Assembly (NCBI RefSeq): GCF_004342165.1
Contig: NZ_SMAL01000015.1
Location: 1 to 34,190, forward strand
DNA: 34,190 nt
From: Natranaerovirga pectinivora
GTDB lineage: Bacteria > Bacillota > Clostridia > Lachnospirales > DSM-24629
Direction: 5' to 3'
Under the pieces are notes generated by a model that worked only from the letters and a program-made list of their open reading frames with translations, did not search any database and was not told the origin of the DNA. Positions 21,822 to 30,262 of the stretch are shown piece after piece. Both the position numbers and the translations under genes were made by a program. Positions within the stretch are counted from its first letter, which is position 1, and each line of letters opens with the position of its first letter.

Positions 21822-22651
21822 AAATAATCATATACTTCTCTTTTTCCTATGCCCCGGTCTTTTGCAACTTTTTTCATGGCTTCTTTTTTATCTATGCCTT
21901 TTTTAAAATAATAATCCATGTGTTCGTTAATGGTTAGCTTTTTCCATTCGTCTTGTGCTTCCTCTTTAATTTCTTCTATAGGCTTGCCTTCTAAAATAAG
22001 AACATACTCACCTTTTGGATCTTCTTGATTATAAACCTCAATAGCACCCTCTATATCAGTTGGAATAATGGTTTCATATCTTTTAGTTAACTCTCTACAT
22101 AAGGTTATTTTTCTATTCCCTAACTTTTGATTCAAATCCCTTAAGGTCCTCTTTAGTCTGTGGGGCGCTTCATAAATTATTATTGTCCTTGTTTCATTGA
22201 CAAGTTGGTCTATTAAATAATTACGCTCTTTATTTTCTAATGGTAAAAACCCTTCAAAGGAAAATCTTCGTGTTGAGAGTCCTGATAAAATCAATGCCAT
22301 AATACCAGCAACTGCACCTGGTAATGCGGTAACTATTATTTCTTCTTCATAACACATTTTTACTAATTCTTCACCTGGATCAGAAATTCCTGGTGTCCCA
22401 GCATCACTTACTAAAGCAATGGTCTTACCTTCTTTGATTTTTTGGATTAGAACTTTTCCTTTTTCTATTTTATTATGTTCATGATAACTTGTTAAAGGGG
22501 TATTGATATCATATGCATTAAGAAGCTTCTTGGTATGTCTTGTATCTTCTGCTGCAATATAATCTACCTCTTTAAGTGTATTTATTGTTCTAATTGTAAT
22601 ATCTTCTAAATTGCCTATGGGTGTTGCACAAAGAATTAATTTACCTATCAT
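21809..22651 (-). CDS. rsmI: 16S rRNA 2'-O-ribose C1402 methyltransferase
   Basis: RsmI methylates the ribose of C1402 in the decoding centre of 16S rRNA, with RsmH acting on the base. The 280-aa product has the tetrapyrrole-methylase-like fold: LILCATPIGNLEDITIRTINTL at the N-terminus, AAEDTRHTKKLL, the SAM-binding LVSDAGTPGISDPGEEL, TALPGAVAGIMALILSGL and the FEGFLP block. A C-terminal helical extension (WKKLTINEHMDYYFKKGIDKKEAMKKVAKD) follows. ATG 22651 follows AAAGGAGAATCTA and overlaps the upstream gene by 11 nt, so the two are translationally coupled. It is the last gene of the long minus-strand operon and is yabC by position. Confidence 0.97.
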   Translation of the reverse strand: MIGKLILCATPIGNLEDITIRTINTLKEVDYIAAEDTRHTKKLLNAYDINTPLTSYHEHNKIEKGKVLIQKIKEGKTIALVSDAGTPGISDPGEELVKMCYEEEIIVTALPGAVAGIMALILSGLSTRRFSFEGFLPLENKERNYLIDQLVNETRTIIIYEAPHRLKRTLRDLNQKLGNRKITLCRELTKRYETIIPTDIEGAIEVYNQEDPKGEYVLILEGKPIEEIKEEAQDEWKKLTINEHMDYYFKKGIDKKEAMKKVAKDRGIGKREVYDYLIKD

Positions 22652-23405
22652 TAGATTCTCCTTTGTTCATTCCATATATCTCATATATTTCTTCTGTATA
22701 TACACCTTTTTCTTTATAAACAATCAGAGGTTTTTCTATTTTCATCATAGGACCTCCATGTCTAACAGCTTCAATTAGTAACATATTTGGCTCTTTGTCT
22801 ATAAAAGGATGTACCAATCTCATTCTCTTTGGTTCTAACTTATATTTTTTAAACAAACTAATGATATCCACTAATCTATTGGGTCTATGAACCAAATAAA
22901 CTTTTCCACCCACTTTTACTAATCTTGATGATACTCTTATGACATCTTCAAGTGTGCATAGGACTTCGTGCCTTGCAATTGTTTTAGGTGTATTATTATT
23001 CTTTAATCCATTATTGTCCACCATATAAGGTGGATTTGAAGTTATAACATCAAAGCTAGATAAAGGGAAAAGATTATCTGCATTTTTTATATCTCCCTCT
23101 ACTATTGAAACTTTGTTTTCAATAGAATTAAGTTTCACACTCCTTGAAGCCATATCTGCACTTTGGGATTGTATTTCTAATCCAATTAATTCTGTTGCTT
23201 TGGTTTTAGCTTCTAAAAGTATAGGTATAATACCTGTACCTGTCCCTAAATCAAGAACCCTACCTTTAATCTCTGTATCAATAAACCCTGTTAATAATAT
23301 AGGATCCATTCCAAAGCAAAAACTATTGGGATCTTGTATTATCTTATAATTGTTTATATGAAGTTCGTCAATTCTTTCATTTGCTTTCAGTCCTACTGTA
23401 GACAT
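22641..23405 (-). CDS. tRNA1(Val) adenine-37 N6-methyltransferase-like protein (YabB/TrmN6)
   Basis: The 254-aa product is a class I SAM methyltransferase of the YfiC/TrmN6 group, whose E. coli member makes m6A37 in tRNA-Val. Motif I DLGTGTG is at residues 52-58 and the N6-adenine signature NPPY at 124-127. The N-terminal INNYKIIQDPNSFCFGMDPILLTGF is typical of this group. Its ATG shares one base with the stop of yaaT (TAATG), and its end overlaps rsmI. The Bacillus gene yabB has the same neighbours; yazA, normally between yabB and rsmI, is missing. The tRNA target is inferred from the family only. Confidence 0.92.
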   Translation of the reverse strand: MSTVGLKANERIDELHINNYKIIQDPNSFCFGMDPILLTGFIDTEIKGRVLDLGTGTGIIPILLEAKTKATELIGLEIQSQSADMASRSVKLNSIENKVSIVEGDIKNADNLFPLSSFDVITSNPPYMVDNNGLKNNNTPKTIARHEVLCTLEDVIRVSSRLVKVGGKVYLVHRPNRLVDIISLFKKYKLEPKRMRLVHPFIDKEPNMLLIEAVRHGGPMMKIEKPLIVYKEKGVYTEEIYEIYGMNKGESNDR

Positions 23406-24325
23406 TATTTTTTATTTAATTTCCCTTCTTGTTTTTCAATCTGCTCTAACTCTTGTAATTGTAACAAATCTGCCTCTTCCATACGATCTTCTTCTTTTTT
23501 CTTTTTATTTTGCTTTTTGAATTTTAAATCCATAGCATTGTATTCTCTTACTTCTACATCTTCATCTGGCTTACGTATAAGTACTCTTGCTTTTTGTCTT
23601 AATACATTAACACTTAGAACTTCTCCAGAGAAACCATCTTTTGTTTTTACAATATCACCTACATCAGGTAAAGTTTTATTTAACTCTTCATAGGTTTCTT
23701 CTTCATATTTTAAACAACACATTAATCTACCACATACACCAGATATTTTAGAAGGATTAAGAGATAAGTTCTGTTCTTTAGCCATTTTTATAGATACTGG
23801 ATGAAATTCACATAAATGGGTACTACAACATAAAGATCTACCACAAATACCTATGCTACCTATCATTTTTGTTTCATCTCTTACGCCGATTTGTCTTAGT
23901 TCAATCCTAGTTTTAAATACAGCGGCCAAATCTTTTACTAATTCTCTAAAATCTATACGACCTTCAGCAGTAAAATAAAATAGCACTTTATTATTATCAA
24001 ATGTATATTCTACATCAATTAATTTCATATCTAACTTGTGTTTCGTTATCTTCTCAACACAAATATCAAAAGCTTCTTTCTCATTTTCTTTATTTGTTTT
24101 TTCTTTTTCATCGTCTTCACTAGTTGCTAAACGAATAACTTTTTTCAACGGTTGTACAACTTCTTCTTCTGGTATTTCTTTTTTACCAATAACAACTGCT
24201 CCATATTCTATACCTCTAGCGGTTTCTACTATAACATTGTTACCTTGCTCTATATCTAATGAATCTGGATCAAAATAATAGACTTTACCTGCCTTTCTAA
24301 ATCTCACTCCTATAACTGTAACCAT
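23405..24325 (-). CDS. ricT: YaaT/RicT, PSP1-domain protein with cysteine cluster
   Basis: B. subtilis YaaT (RicT) forms a complex with YlbF (RicF) and YmcA (RicA). That complex carries iron-sulfur clusters and acts with RNase Y in mRNA maturation, as well as promoting sporulation, competence and biofilm formation. The 306-aa product has the PSP1 core (VRFRKAGKVYYFDPDSLDIEQGN). A cysteine-rich part follows, with C161, C166, C167, C172, C198, C203 and C204 (CGRSLCC, CGRLMCC), fitting cluster ligation. A Lys/Glu-rich tail completes it. The start lies 3 nt after the holB stop, with the ribosome binding site inside holB. Partners RicA and RicF are not in this window. Confidence 0.95.
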   Translation of the reverse strand: MVTVIGVRFRKAGKVYYFDPDSLDIEQGNNVIVETARGIEYGAVVIGKKEIPEEEVVQPLKKVIRLATSEDDEKEKTNKENEKEAFDICVEKITKHKLDMKLIDVEYTFDNNKVLFYFTAEGRIDFRELVKDLAAVFKTRIELRQIGVRDETKMIGSIGICGRSLCCSTHLCEFHPVSIKMAKEQNLSLNPSKISGVCGRLMCCLKYEEETYEELNKTLPDVGDIVKTKDGFSGEVLSVNVLRQKARVLIRKPDEDVEVREYNAMDLKFKKQNKKKKEEDRMEEADLLQLQELEQIEKQEGKLNKK

Positions 24326-24328
24326 ATG

Positions 24329-25318
24329 TTAACTCTCCTTTATATTCAATAACAATGATTCCATACTTAACTGGTAATTAACGTTATTTAATATCATTTT
24401 TTTCGTTTCTTCTATTTTTTTAATAGTATTGCCTATTTTATTATACGTTAAATCATTGCTAGCTTTCAATAAATAATTGTAGTAATCTTTATGAATTAAT
24501 TTATTATTTGTGTTTGTAGATTTTAATACAAGGATATCTCTATACCATGTCAATATAATATCTAAATATTCTTCTATCCTATCTTTGTACTCATCTATCT
24601 TAGATGCCCTATCTAGTATCTCATTAATAGACAATGTGTTAAGCTTAATCAATAAGGATACACATTCTTTTCTCATTTTATTAAAATCATCGGATAAAGC
24701 CAATTCTTTTGCCCTACCAATAATACCTTGGGACATTGCAACGTAAATATTTGCATCTACTTCATCAATATTATTATTTTCTATTAAATATTTTTTTATT
24801 TTAACATCTTCTATAGGCTTTAAATTAATAACAACACATCTAGACAGTATTGTAGGCAATAGTTTAAAAATATTATTAACTAATAATATGATTATACCAT
24901 ATGTTGGTGGTTCTTCTATGGTTTTTAATAATGCATTTTGGGCTTGTTCTGTTAATTTCTCTGCTTCATCAATCATGTATATTTTATATTTATAACTGTA
25001 GGGTTTTATATATATATCTTGATTGATCTGACTTCTAATATCATCTACACCGATACTTTTTAATTTTGTTGATTTTACAAATACGACATCTGGATTGTTT
25101 TCAGAGTCATATTGTTTGCAAGAAGTACATTGATTACAAGGATTATCTTTTTCCTCTATACATTGTAAAGTCTTTGCAAAAATATTCCCTATTAGTTTCT
25201 TTCCCATACCTTTTTGCCCATTGATAATATATGCATGAGAAATCTTTGAACTTCTAATAGATAATCTAAAATGCTCTTTAATATCATCATAACCTATTAT
25301 ATCATTAAATGTATTCAT
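24329..25318 (-). CDS. holB: DNA polymerase III subunit delta'
   Basis: Delta' is the stator of the clamp loader and works with DnaX, which is encoded in this same window. The 329-aa product has the SHAYIINGQKGMGKK P-loop remnant (residues 34-41), a four-cysteine zinc site (C53, C61, C64, C67), MIDEAEKLTEQAQNALLKTIEEPP and LLPTILSRCVVINLKP. The P-loop ends in Lys-Lys where ATPases have Lys-Ser/Thr; delta' does not need to hydrolyse ATP, so this is not a defect. ATG 25318 follows AGGGGAT. The yaaR-holB gap of 105 nt holds an imperfect hairpin. Sequence and position (yaaR-holB-yaaT) both support the assignment. Confidence 0.96.
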   Translation of the reverse strand: MNTFNDIIGYDDIKEHFRLSIRSSKISHAYIINGQKGMGKKLIGNIFAKTLQCIEEKDNPCNQCTSCKQYDSENNPDVVFVKSTKLKSIGVDDIRSQINQDIYIKPYSYKYKIYMIDEAEKLTEQAQNALLKTIEEPPTYGIIILLVNNIFKLLPTILSRCVVINLKPIEDVKIKKYLIENNNIDEVDANIYVAMSQGIIGRAKELALSDDFNKMRKECVSLLIKLNTLSINEILDRASKIDEYKDRIEEYLDIILTWYRDILVLKSTNTNNKLIHKDYYNYLLKASNDLTYNKIGNTIKKIEETKKMILNNVNYQLSMESLLLNIKES

Positions 25319-25366
25319 TATTAATCCCCTAACTATTTAATACAACCATTAAACCTTATAAAGATT

Positions 25367-25404
25367 CAGACTTTAAAAATGTGATTGTACATTTCTAAAG
25401 TCTG
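25367..25404 (-). other. Hairpin between yaaR and holB
   Basis: CAGACTTTA and AAATGT pair with their complements, with one mismatch between them (15 pairs, 6-nt loop). The tail on the minus strand (AATCTTTATAAGG) is not a good T-tract. Partial termination or mRNA processing between the two genes is possible. Confidence 0.45.
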
Positions 25405-25424
25405 ATTGTTTTATCATATCCTAT

Positions 25425-25868
25425 TTACGTTAGAACATCCAGTAAAAGACCTCTTATTTCATCCACTTTACTTAAGATATTCAATTGATTTTTTTCTTCT
25501 TGAATTAATTCATTGGCCAACTCATCTAAGTTTTTGTCCACTAAGCGAACGATGCCATAAACCCTATGTCTTCCACGTCGGTCTAAAAAATTCTCTCTAG
25601 AAAATTTATGAGATCTTGTTAATACTTCATTCATAAAATCTTTAACGAGCTCTCTATATTTTCTCATATCTTTAATATCCATATGTTTAGATATTTTACT
25701 ACCTTGGTCGTTAATTTCCTCAATTAGATTGGTTAATTTATTTTTAAGGTCACCTTCCTCAATCTTACTCATTAAAGTAAACTTAAATGGTTTTTCAGCC
25801 TTGAGGTCATTTTTATTCTGAAGCTCATTTACTTTATTCATTTGAACTTGATTGAGTTTTATATCCAT
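25425..25868 (-). CDS. yaaR: YaaR family protein (DUF327)
   Basis: The 147-aa product belongs to the YaaR/DUF327 family, small mainly helical proteins of unknown function encoded between yaaQ and holB in many Firmicutes. It is highly charged, with a flexible start and the conserved-looking [47 protein letters not shown] block at about residues 58-104, then a C-terminal helix. No enzymatic motif or membrane segment is visible. ATG 25868 follows ATGGAGGCACC, 12 nt after the stop of darA. The assignment rests on both sequence and position. Confidence 0.9.
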   Translation of the reverse strand: MDIKLNQVQMNKVNELQNKNDLKAEKPFKFTLMSKIEEGDLKNKLTNLIEEINDQGSKISKHMDIKDMRKYRELVKDFMNEVLTRSHKFSRENFLDRRGRHRVYGIVRLVDKNLDELANELIQEEKNQLNILSKVDEIRGLLLDVLT

Positions 25869-25880
25869 AAGGTGCCTCCA

Positions 25881-26210
25881 TTAGATTTTTAAATATTTTT
25901 CTACATCTACAACAAAAATTGTTGCGCCACCCACTGAAACTTCAATTGGATAAGAAATATATCCTTCTGTCATACTTGCAATAGGCTGATTCAATAATGA
26001 CATTTGTTTTGTTGTTTTACATACTTCTTTTATTATTTCAATGACGTCTTCTACTTTGCTTTCTTCTACACCAACAAATATTGTAGTGTTTCCAGTTTTT
26101 AAGAAACCACCTGTACTTGCTAATTTAGTTGCCATAAAACCCTCTTGGTTTAACCTTTGAATTAATTTGTTAGTATCTTCATCTTGAACAATTGTTATAA
26201 CTAACTTCAT
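25881..26210 (-). CDS. darA: Cyclic di-AMP receptor DarA (PstA/YaaQ)
   Basis: DarA (PstA, formerly YaaQ) is a trimeric PII-like protein that binds cyclic di-AMP. Its output partner is not known. The 109-aa product starts MKLVITIVQDEDTNKLIQRLNQEGF and continues with KLASTGGFLKTGNTTIFVGVEE, the region that binds the nucleotide in characterised members, and ends in VGGATIFVVDVEKYLKI. The ATG at 26210 follows AAGGGGGAATCAAT; the frame extends 11 codons upstream without a better start. The gene stands between tmk and yaaR as in Bacillus. The second PII-type protein in the window, GlnB, is unrelated in ligand. Confidence 0.95.
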   Translation of the reverse strand: MKLVITIVQDEDTNKLIQRLNQEGFMATKLASTGGFLKTGNTTIFVGVEESKVEDVIEIIKEVCKTTKQMSLLNQPIASMTEGYISYPIEVSVGGATIFVVDVEKYLKI

Positions 26211-26282
26211 ATTGATTCCCCCTTTATAATTTAGAGATAACATAATTATTTTATTTTTGTATTATGCCTTAATATTATAAAA

Positions 26283-26903
26283 TTATGAAATCTCATTGTT
26301 TATTTTATTAATTATTAGTTGATGTACTTCTTCTATTGTTTTTGAGGCATCAATTAAAATAATTCTATCAGGGTCTTTTTCTTGAATGTGACGGTATCCC
26401 TTAACAACGTCTATATGAAAAGCATCTTTTTCAAGTTCAAGTCTATCTAACTCTTTTTGTTTTTGTTTCCTTGATAGACCTATATTAGGCTCTAAATCCA
26501 ATAAGAATGTAATATCTGGATTAAGTCCACTTGTTGCCCATTCATTAATTTTTGTTACTTCATCTATTCCAATTCCTCTAGCTATTCCTTGATAAACAAT
26601 AGAGGAGTCTATATATCTATCACAAAGTACTATTTTCCCACTCTTTAATGCAGGTCTTATTAATTCTTCTACATGTTGAGCCCTAGATGCTGCATATAAT
26701 AATACTTCTGTTTTAAAATTCATTTCTGTATAGTTTTTATCTAATATAATATTTCTTATGGCTTCACTAATAATTGTTCCACCAGGCTCACGTGTATAAA
26801 TAAAATCATAATTATTATGATTAAAATACTTTTTTAATAGTTCTATTTGTGTTGTCTTCCCTGAACCATCTGCACCTTCAATTGTAATGAATAACCCTGC
26901 CAT
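26283..26903 (-). CDS. tmk: Thymidylate kinase
   Basis: Tmk phosphorylates dTMP to dTDP on the way to dTTP. The 206-aa product has the P-loop GADGSGKT at residues 10-17, the DR[YF] motif in LCDRYIDSSIVYQG, the TREPGG block that contacts the substrate, and LLDLEPNIGLSRKQKQ leading into the lid. The ATG at 26903 follows AAGGAGCATAATTAA. It lies 5 nt after the decarboxylase stop, so the two genes are co-transcribed. Adjacent thymidylate kinase and clamp-loader genes (tmk-yaaQ-yaaR-holB) are the Bacillus arrangement. Confidence 0.97.
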   Translation of the reverse strand: MAGLFITIEGADGSGKTTQIELLKKYFNHNNYDFIYTREPGGTIISEAIRNIILDKNYTEMNFKTEVLLYAASRAQHVEELIRPALKSGKIVLCDRYIDSSIVYQGIARGIGIDEVTKINEWATSGLNPDITFLLDLEPNIGLSRKQKQKELDRLELEKDAFHIDVVKGYRHIQEKDPDRIILIDASKTIEEVHQLIINKINNEIS

Positions 26904-26908
26904 TTTAA

Positions 26909-28330
26909 TTATGCTCCTTTTATAACTTTTATTGTTTCTAAGTCTTTATCTGCTGTTCCAATCATTGATATCCCAAGTTTTTTGTATTCTAATACTATTT
27001 CTATCAATTCTTTAGAAATTAATTCACCTGGAACAATTAAAGGTATTCCTGGAGGATATGGTATAATAAATTCTGCTGATATATATCCATTACTATATAT
27101 AAATTCAGTTGAAGCTACTTTTTTTCCATTAACTTCATATGGATTTAATTGTTTTTCTAATATTACTGTATTTAATATATCGGCACTTTTCTTATTTTTC
27201 TTTAATCTATTATCAATTTCCATTAATCCATTGTATAATTTGTTTAAATCTTCTTTTGAATTGCTAAATGTTGTAATCCCTATTGTATTGTCTCTATTTG
27301 AAAGTTCCATCTGTATGTTATGTTCTTCTCTCAAATACACTTCAATATCTTGACCTGTATGCTGTGTATTTCTTAAGTTTAAGACAATTTTACTTTTATC
27401 TATGGCCTTGATAGAATAGCGATCCACTATAGTATCATCTATTAATACCATGTTTTTTAAATTATAGTTTAGTTTATCTCTAAAGTCCTTTAACTCTTCT
27501 ACGAATTTATTATATAATGTATAGCCTTCCTTATCCAATAACCCTATGCAATAATCCATACTAGCCATAAGAATATAAGAAGGACTACTCGTTTGTAACA
27601 TACTAAGATATAATTTTATTCTACTAAAGTCCAATACTTCATTATTAATATGTAATAAAGCTGTTTGTGTAAGTGATGGCATGGTTTTATGTAGACTATG
27701 GATTACCACATCTGCCCCATCCTCTAATGCACTACTTGGAAAATACTCATTAAACCTTAAATGAGAACCATGGGCTTCATCCACAATTAATGGGATTTTA
27801 TGGTTTTTAGTTATTTTAGATATCCCTTTTACATCCAATACTACACCTTCATAACTTGGAGATGTAATAACAGCAAGTTTTATATCTGGATTATCTATAA
27901 GTGTTTTTTCTATGTCTTTAGAATTTAATCCCCCTGATATACCGTACTCAGTTACTAGTTCAGGGTAAATATATATTGGTTCTAATTCATTCATAATAAT
28001 TGCATTATATACTGATTTGTGACAGTTTCTAGCAATTAATATCTTATCCCCTTTATTGGTTAGTCCAAGTATAGATGATAATATACCTACAGTGCTACCA
28101 TTAATAAGATAATATGTTTTAAAAGTATTATATACTCTTGCCGCATTTTTTTGTGACTTTTCAATAATATCTATAGGCCCGTGTAAATTATCTAGTCCAT
28201 CTATTTCTGTAAGATCAAAGTCTATTAGTTCTTTTTTAATATAGTTACTATTTTTGTGTCCAGGCATATGAAACGATACACTGTTTTTTTCAGTGTGTTT
28301 TTTTAGTGCAGTAAATATAGGTGTTTTCAT
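26909..28330 (-). CDS. Orn/Lys/Arg decarboxylase family protein (YaaO-like)
   Basis: The 473-aa product is a fold-type I pyridoxal-phosphate enzyme of the Orn/Lys/Arg decarboxylase group. The catalytic lysine is probably K215 in HSLHKTMPSL, with DEAHGSH at residues 184-190 supplying the aspartate that binds the cofactor. The N-terminal SVSFHMPGHKNS and the C-terminal YPPGIPLIVPGE are also family-typical. It is the short clostridial/Bacillus type without the receiver-like wing domain. Arginine, lysine or ornithine could be the substrate; yaaO stands at this place before tmk in B. subtilis. ATG 28330 follows AAGGACAT. It is the first gene of an eight-gene operon. Confidence 0.92.
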   Translation of the reverse strand: MKTPIFTALKKHTEKNSVSFHMPGHKNSNYIKKELIDFDLTEIDGLDNLHGPIDIIEKSQKNAARVYNTFKTYYLINGSTVGILSSILGLTNKGDKILIARNCHKSVYNAIIMNELEPIYIYPELVTEYGISGGLNSKDIEKTLIDNPDIKLAVITSPSYEGVVLDVKGISKITKNHKIPLIVDEAHGSHLRFNEYFPSSALEDGADVVIHSLHKTMPSLTQTALLHINNEVLDFSRIKLYLSMLQTSSPSYILMASMDYCIGLLDKEGYTLYNKFVEELKDFRDKLNYNLKNMVLIDDTIVDRYSIKAIDKSKIVLNLRNTQHTGQDIEVYLREEHNIQMELSNRDNTIGITTFSNSKEDLNKLYNGLMEIDNRLKKNKKSADILNTVILEKQLNPYEVNGKKVASTEFIYSNGYISAEFIIPYPPGIPLIVPGELISKELIEIVLEYKKLGISMIGTADKDLETIKVIKGA

Positions 28331-28386
28331 ATGTCCTTTAACTCCTTATATGAAAGTATAATCGTCTAAATTACTATTCTACTTTT

Positions 28387-28415
28387 ATTATATAATATAC
28401 TTTATATTTCTTCAA
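28387..28415 (-). promoter_or_regulatory. Sigma-A promoter of the decarboxylase-tmk-...-rsmI operon
   Basis: The minus strand reads TTGAAG (28415-28410), a 17-nt spacer, then TATAAT (28392-28387), about 55 nt upstream of the first start codon. Confidence 0.65.
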
Positions 28416-28441
28416 ATTATTTTTTCAGGACAAATACATAG

Positions 28442-28485
28442 AAAAAAAACCAAAAACCACTAATTTTTTAATTCAGTGGTTTTTG
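28442..28485 (-). terminator. Terminator of the glnB-amtB operon
   Basis: AAAAACCACT and AGTGGTTTTT form a 10-bp stem around a 13-nt loop, followed on the minus strand by GG and eight T residues. It lies 9 nt past the amtB stop. Confidence 0.85.
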
Positions 28486-28493
28486 ATTTTTTA

Positions 28494-29747
28494 TTAATAA
28501 ACTTTATACGTTTTAACTTCAAAATCTGCATAACTTTCTATACCATGTTCTTCAATGTCTAATCCTTTAATTTCCTCTTCTTCAGATACTCTTAATCCAA
28601 TTGTTTTATCAACAACTTTAAAAACTATAAATGCTGCAAAGAATACCCACGCTGCTACTGCTATTACACCTATAGCTTGGATGCCTAATAATTCAAAACC
28701 ACCACCATAGAATAAACCACCTTCTGTAGCAAATAGTCCTACTGCTAAAGTTCCTGTTGCACCACATAATCCGTGAACACCTACTGCACCTACTGGATCA
28801 TCCACTTTTAATACTTTATCGATAAATTCTATACCAAATACAATTACAAATCCTGCTATTATTCCGATAAAAAATGCGCCTACTGGTGATACAATATCTG
28901 TTCCTGCTGTTATTGCTACAAGACCTGCTAAAGCGCCATTTAATGTCATAGATACATCAGGCTTTTTGTATCTTGCCCAAGTTATAAACATTGTTACAAT
29001 AGCAGAAGCTGCTGCTGCTAGGTTCGTTGTTACAAATATATGACCAATGGCATTGGCATTTCCGATCCCTGCTGCTTCTAATTGAGAACCTGGATTAAAT
29101 CCAAACCATCCAAACCATAAAATAAATACCCCTAATGCACCAAGTGTTAAACTATGACCTGGTATTGCATTTGATTTTCCATCTTTAGTATATTTACCAA
29201 TACGTGGTCCAATAATTGACGCTCCCACAAATGCACACCAAGCACCAACAGAGTGTACTACAGTAGATCCTGCAAAATCGTGGAATCCTAACTCAGATAA
29301 CCATCCACCGCCCCAAGTCCAGTGACCAACTATTGGATAAATTAACGTTGTTATAAAGAAACTATATACTAAATAAGATACGAATTTTGTTCTTTCAGCC
29401 ATAGCACCAGAAACAATGGTTGCTGCCGTAGCACAAAATACTGTTTGGAATATTAAAAATGCAAATGTTGGTATCCCAAAATCATATTCCCCAACGCTCA
29501 TAAAATCTAACTTTCCAATTAAACCACCTTGGGTAGCACCAAACATTATACCAAAACCTACTAACCAATACATTATAGAACCTACTGAGAAGTCCATTAA
29601 ATTTTTCATTATGATATTACCAGCATTTTTTGATCTGGTAAATCCTGTTTCAACCATTGCAAATCCTGCTTGCATAAAAAATACTAATGTTGCTGCAAAT
29701 AATACCCATATTGTGTCTATTGAATAAATAATATCATTGATATTCAT
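28494..29747 (-). CDS. amtB: Ammonium transporter AmtB
   Basis: Amt proteins are trimeric membrane channels that take up ammonium. The 417-aa product has about 11 hydrophobic segments. The paired pore histidines are H165 (STVVHSVGAWCAF) and H325 (AVGVHGLCGATG). Also present are the FFMQAGFAMVETG start and the W-rich GHWTWGGGWL loop. The C-terminal cytoplasmic tail (SEEEEIKGLDIEEHGIES) is the contact site for PII proteins. ATG 29747 follows GGGAGGAATTAT and lies 15 nt after the glnB stop. Expression should follow glnB and therefore the leader antitermination element at 30183-30241. Confidence 0.97.
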   Translation of the reverse strand: MNINDIIYSIDTIWVLFAATLVFFMQAGFAMVETGFTRSKNAGNIIMKNLMDFSVGSIMYWLVGFGIMFGATQGGLIGKLDFMSVGEYDFGIPTFAFLIFQTVFCATAATIVSGAMAERTKFVSYLVYSFFITTLIYPIVGHWTWGGGWLSELGFHDFAGSTVVHSVGAWCAFVGASIIGPRIGKYTKDGKSNAIPGHSLTLGALGVFILWFGWFGFNPGSQLEAAGIGNANAIGHIFVTTNLAAAASAIVTMFITWARYKKPDVSMTLNGALAGLVAITAGTDIVSPVGAFFIGIIAGFVIVFGIEFIDKVLKVDDPVGAVGVHGLCGATGTLAVGLFATEGGLFYGGGFELLGIQAIGVIAVAAWVFFAAFIVFKVVDKTIGLRVSEEEEIKGLDIEEHGIESYADFEVKTYKVY

Positions 29748-29762
29748 AATAATTCCTCCCTT

Positions 29763-30116
29763 TTATAGTGCTTCTACGCCTTCTTCACCTGTACGGATTT
29801 TAATAACATTTTGTACAGGATATATAAATATTTTTCCATCACCAATTTCACCAGTTCTAAGAACTTCTTTTGCAACTCTAACAACTTCTTCTACTGGTAC
29901 TTCACACACTACAATTTCTAATTTAACTTTTGGTAATAAATCCATACTATAAGGAGTCCCCCTATAATATTCTGTTTTACCTTTTTGTAACCCACACCCT
30001 AATACTTGTGATACTGTCATTCCAGTTATCCCAATTTTATTTAATGCTTCTTTTAATTCTTCGAATTTACTAGTGCGTGTAATAATATCAATCTTAGTTA
30101 TGGCTTTGTTTTCCAT
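29763..30116 (-). CDS. glnB: Nitrogen regulatory protein P-II
   Basis: PII proteins sense 2-oxoglutarate and ATP/ADP and gate the ammonium channel. The 117-aa product has the T-loop GLQKGKTEYYRGTPYSMDLLPK, keeping the tyrosine equivalent to Y51, and the B-loop RTGEIGDGKIFIYPV. Pairing directly upstream of amtB makes a GlnK-like role (blocking AmtB when nitrogen is plentiful) likely. It is not clear that it is uridylylated, as many Firmicutes lack GlnD. ATG 30116 follows TGGGAGGCGTTAAT. A 140-nt leader with a conditional terminator separates it from its promoter. Confidence 0.96.
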   Translation of the reverse strand: MENKAITKIDIITRTSKFEELKEALNKIGITGMTVSQVLGCGLQKGKTEYYRGTPYSMDLLPKVKLEIVVCEVPVEEVVRVAKEVLRTGEIGDGKIFIYPVQNVIKIRTGEEGVEAL

Positions 30117-30182
30117 ATTAACGCCTCCCAGCTTATTAACTTTTTAATTTTTGTATATATTTAAACTTGCGCAAGTTTTGTA

Positions 30183-30232
30183 CAAAAAACAGAAAAGGCC
30201 TACACAGCTCCATCGTTGGAGTGTGTAGGCCT
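30183..30232 (-). terminator. Leader terminator (attenuator) of glnB-amtB
   Basis: AGGCCTACACA (30196-30206) pairs with TGTGTAGGCCT (30222-30232) around a second CTCC/GGAG stem, with one bulged base. On the minus strand it is followed by TTTTCTGTTTTTT. It lies only about 25 nt after the predicted start of transcription and before the glnB start, so it must be regulated or it would silence the operon. Confidence 0.85.
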
Positions 30233-30241
30233 CATTGCCTA
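30208..30241 (-). promoter_or_regulatory. Predicted ANTAR-type antiterminator (two A1/G4 hexaloop hairpins)
   Basis: On the minus strand P1 is TAGGC-AATGAG-GCCTA (30241-30226) and P2 is CTCC-AACGAT-GGAG (30221-30208). Both loops are hexamers with A at position 1 and G at position 4, the signature bound by ANTAR-domain antiterminators such as EutV. The 3' arm of P1 is also needed for the terminator stem, so P1 and terminator exclude each other. The hairpins are 4 nt apart. The regulator gene is not in this window. Confidence 0.75.
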
Positions 30242-30262
30242 TTAATATTAATTTATAAAGCA

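Noticed and set aside
24329-25318. HolB as a defective or pseudogenised ATPase because of the Lys-Lys P-loop
   Set aside because: Delta' subunits do not need a working P-loop, and the frame, zinc site and SRC motif are intact.
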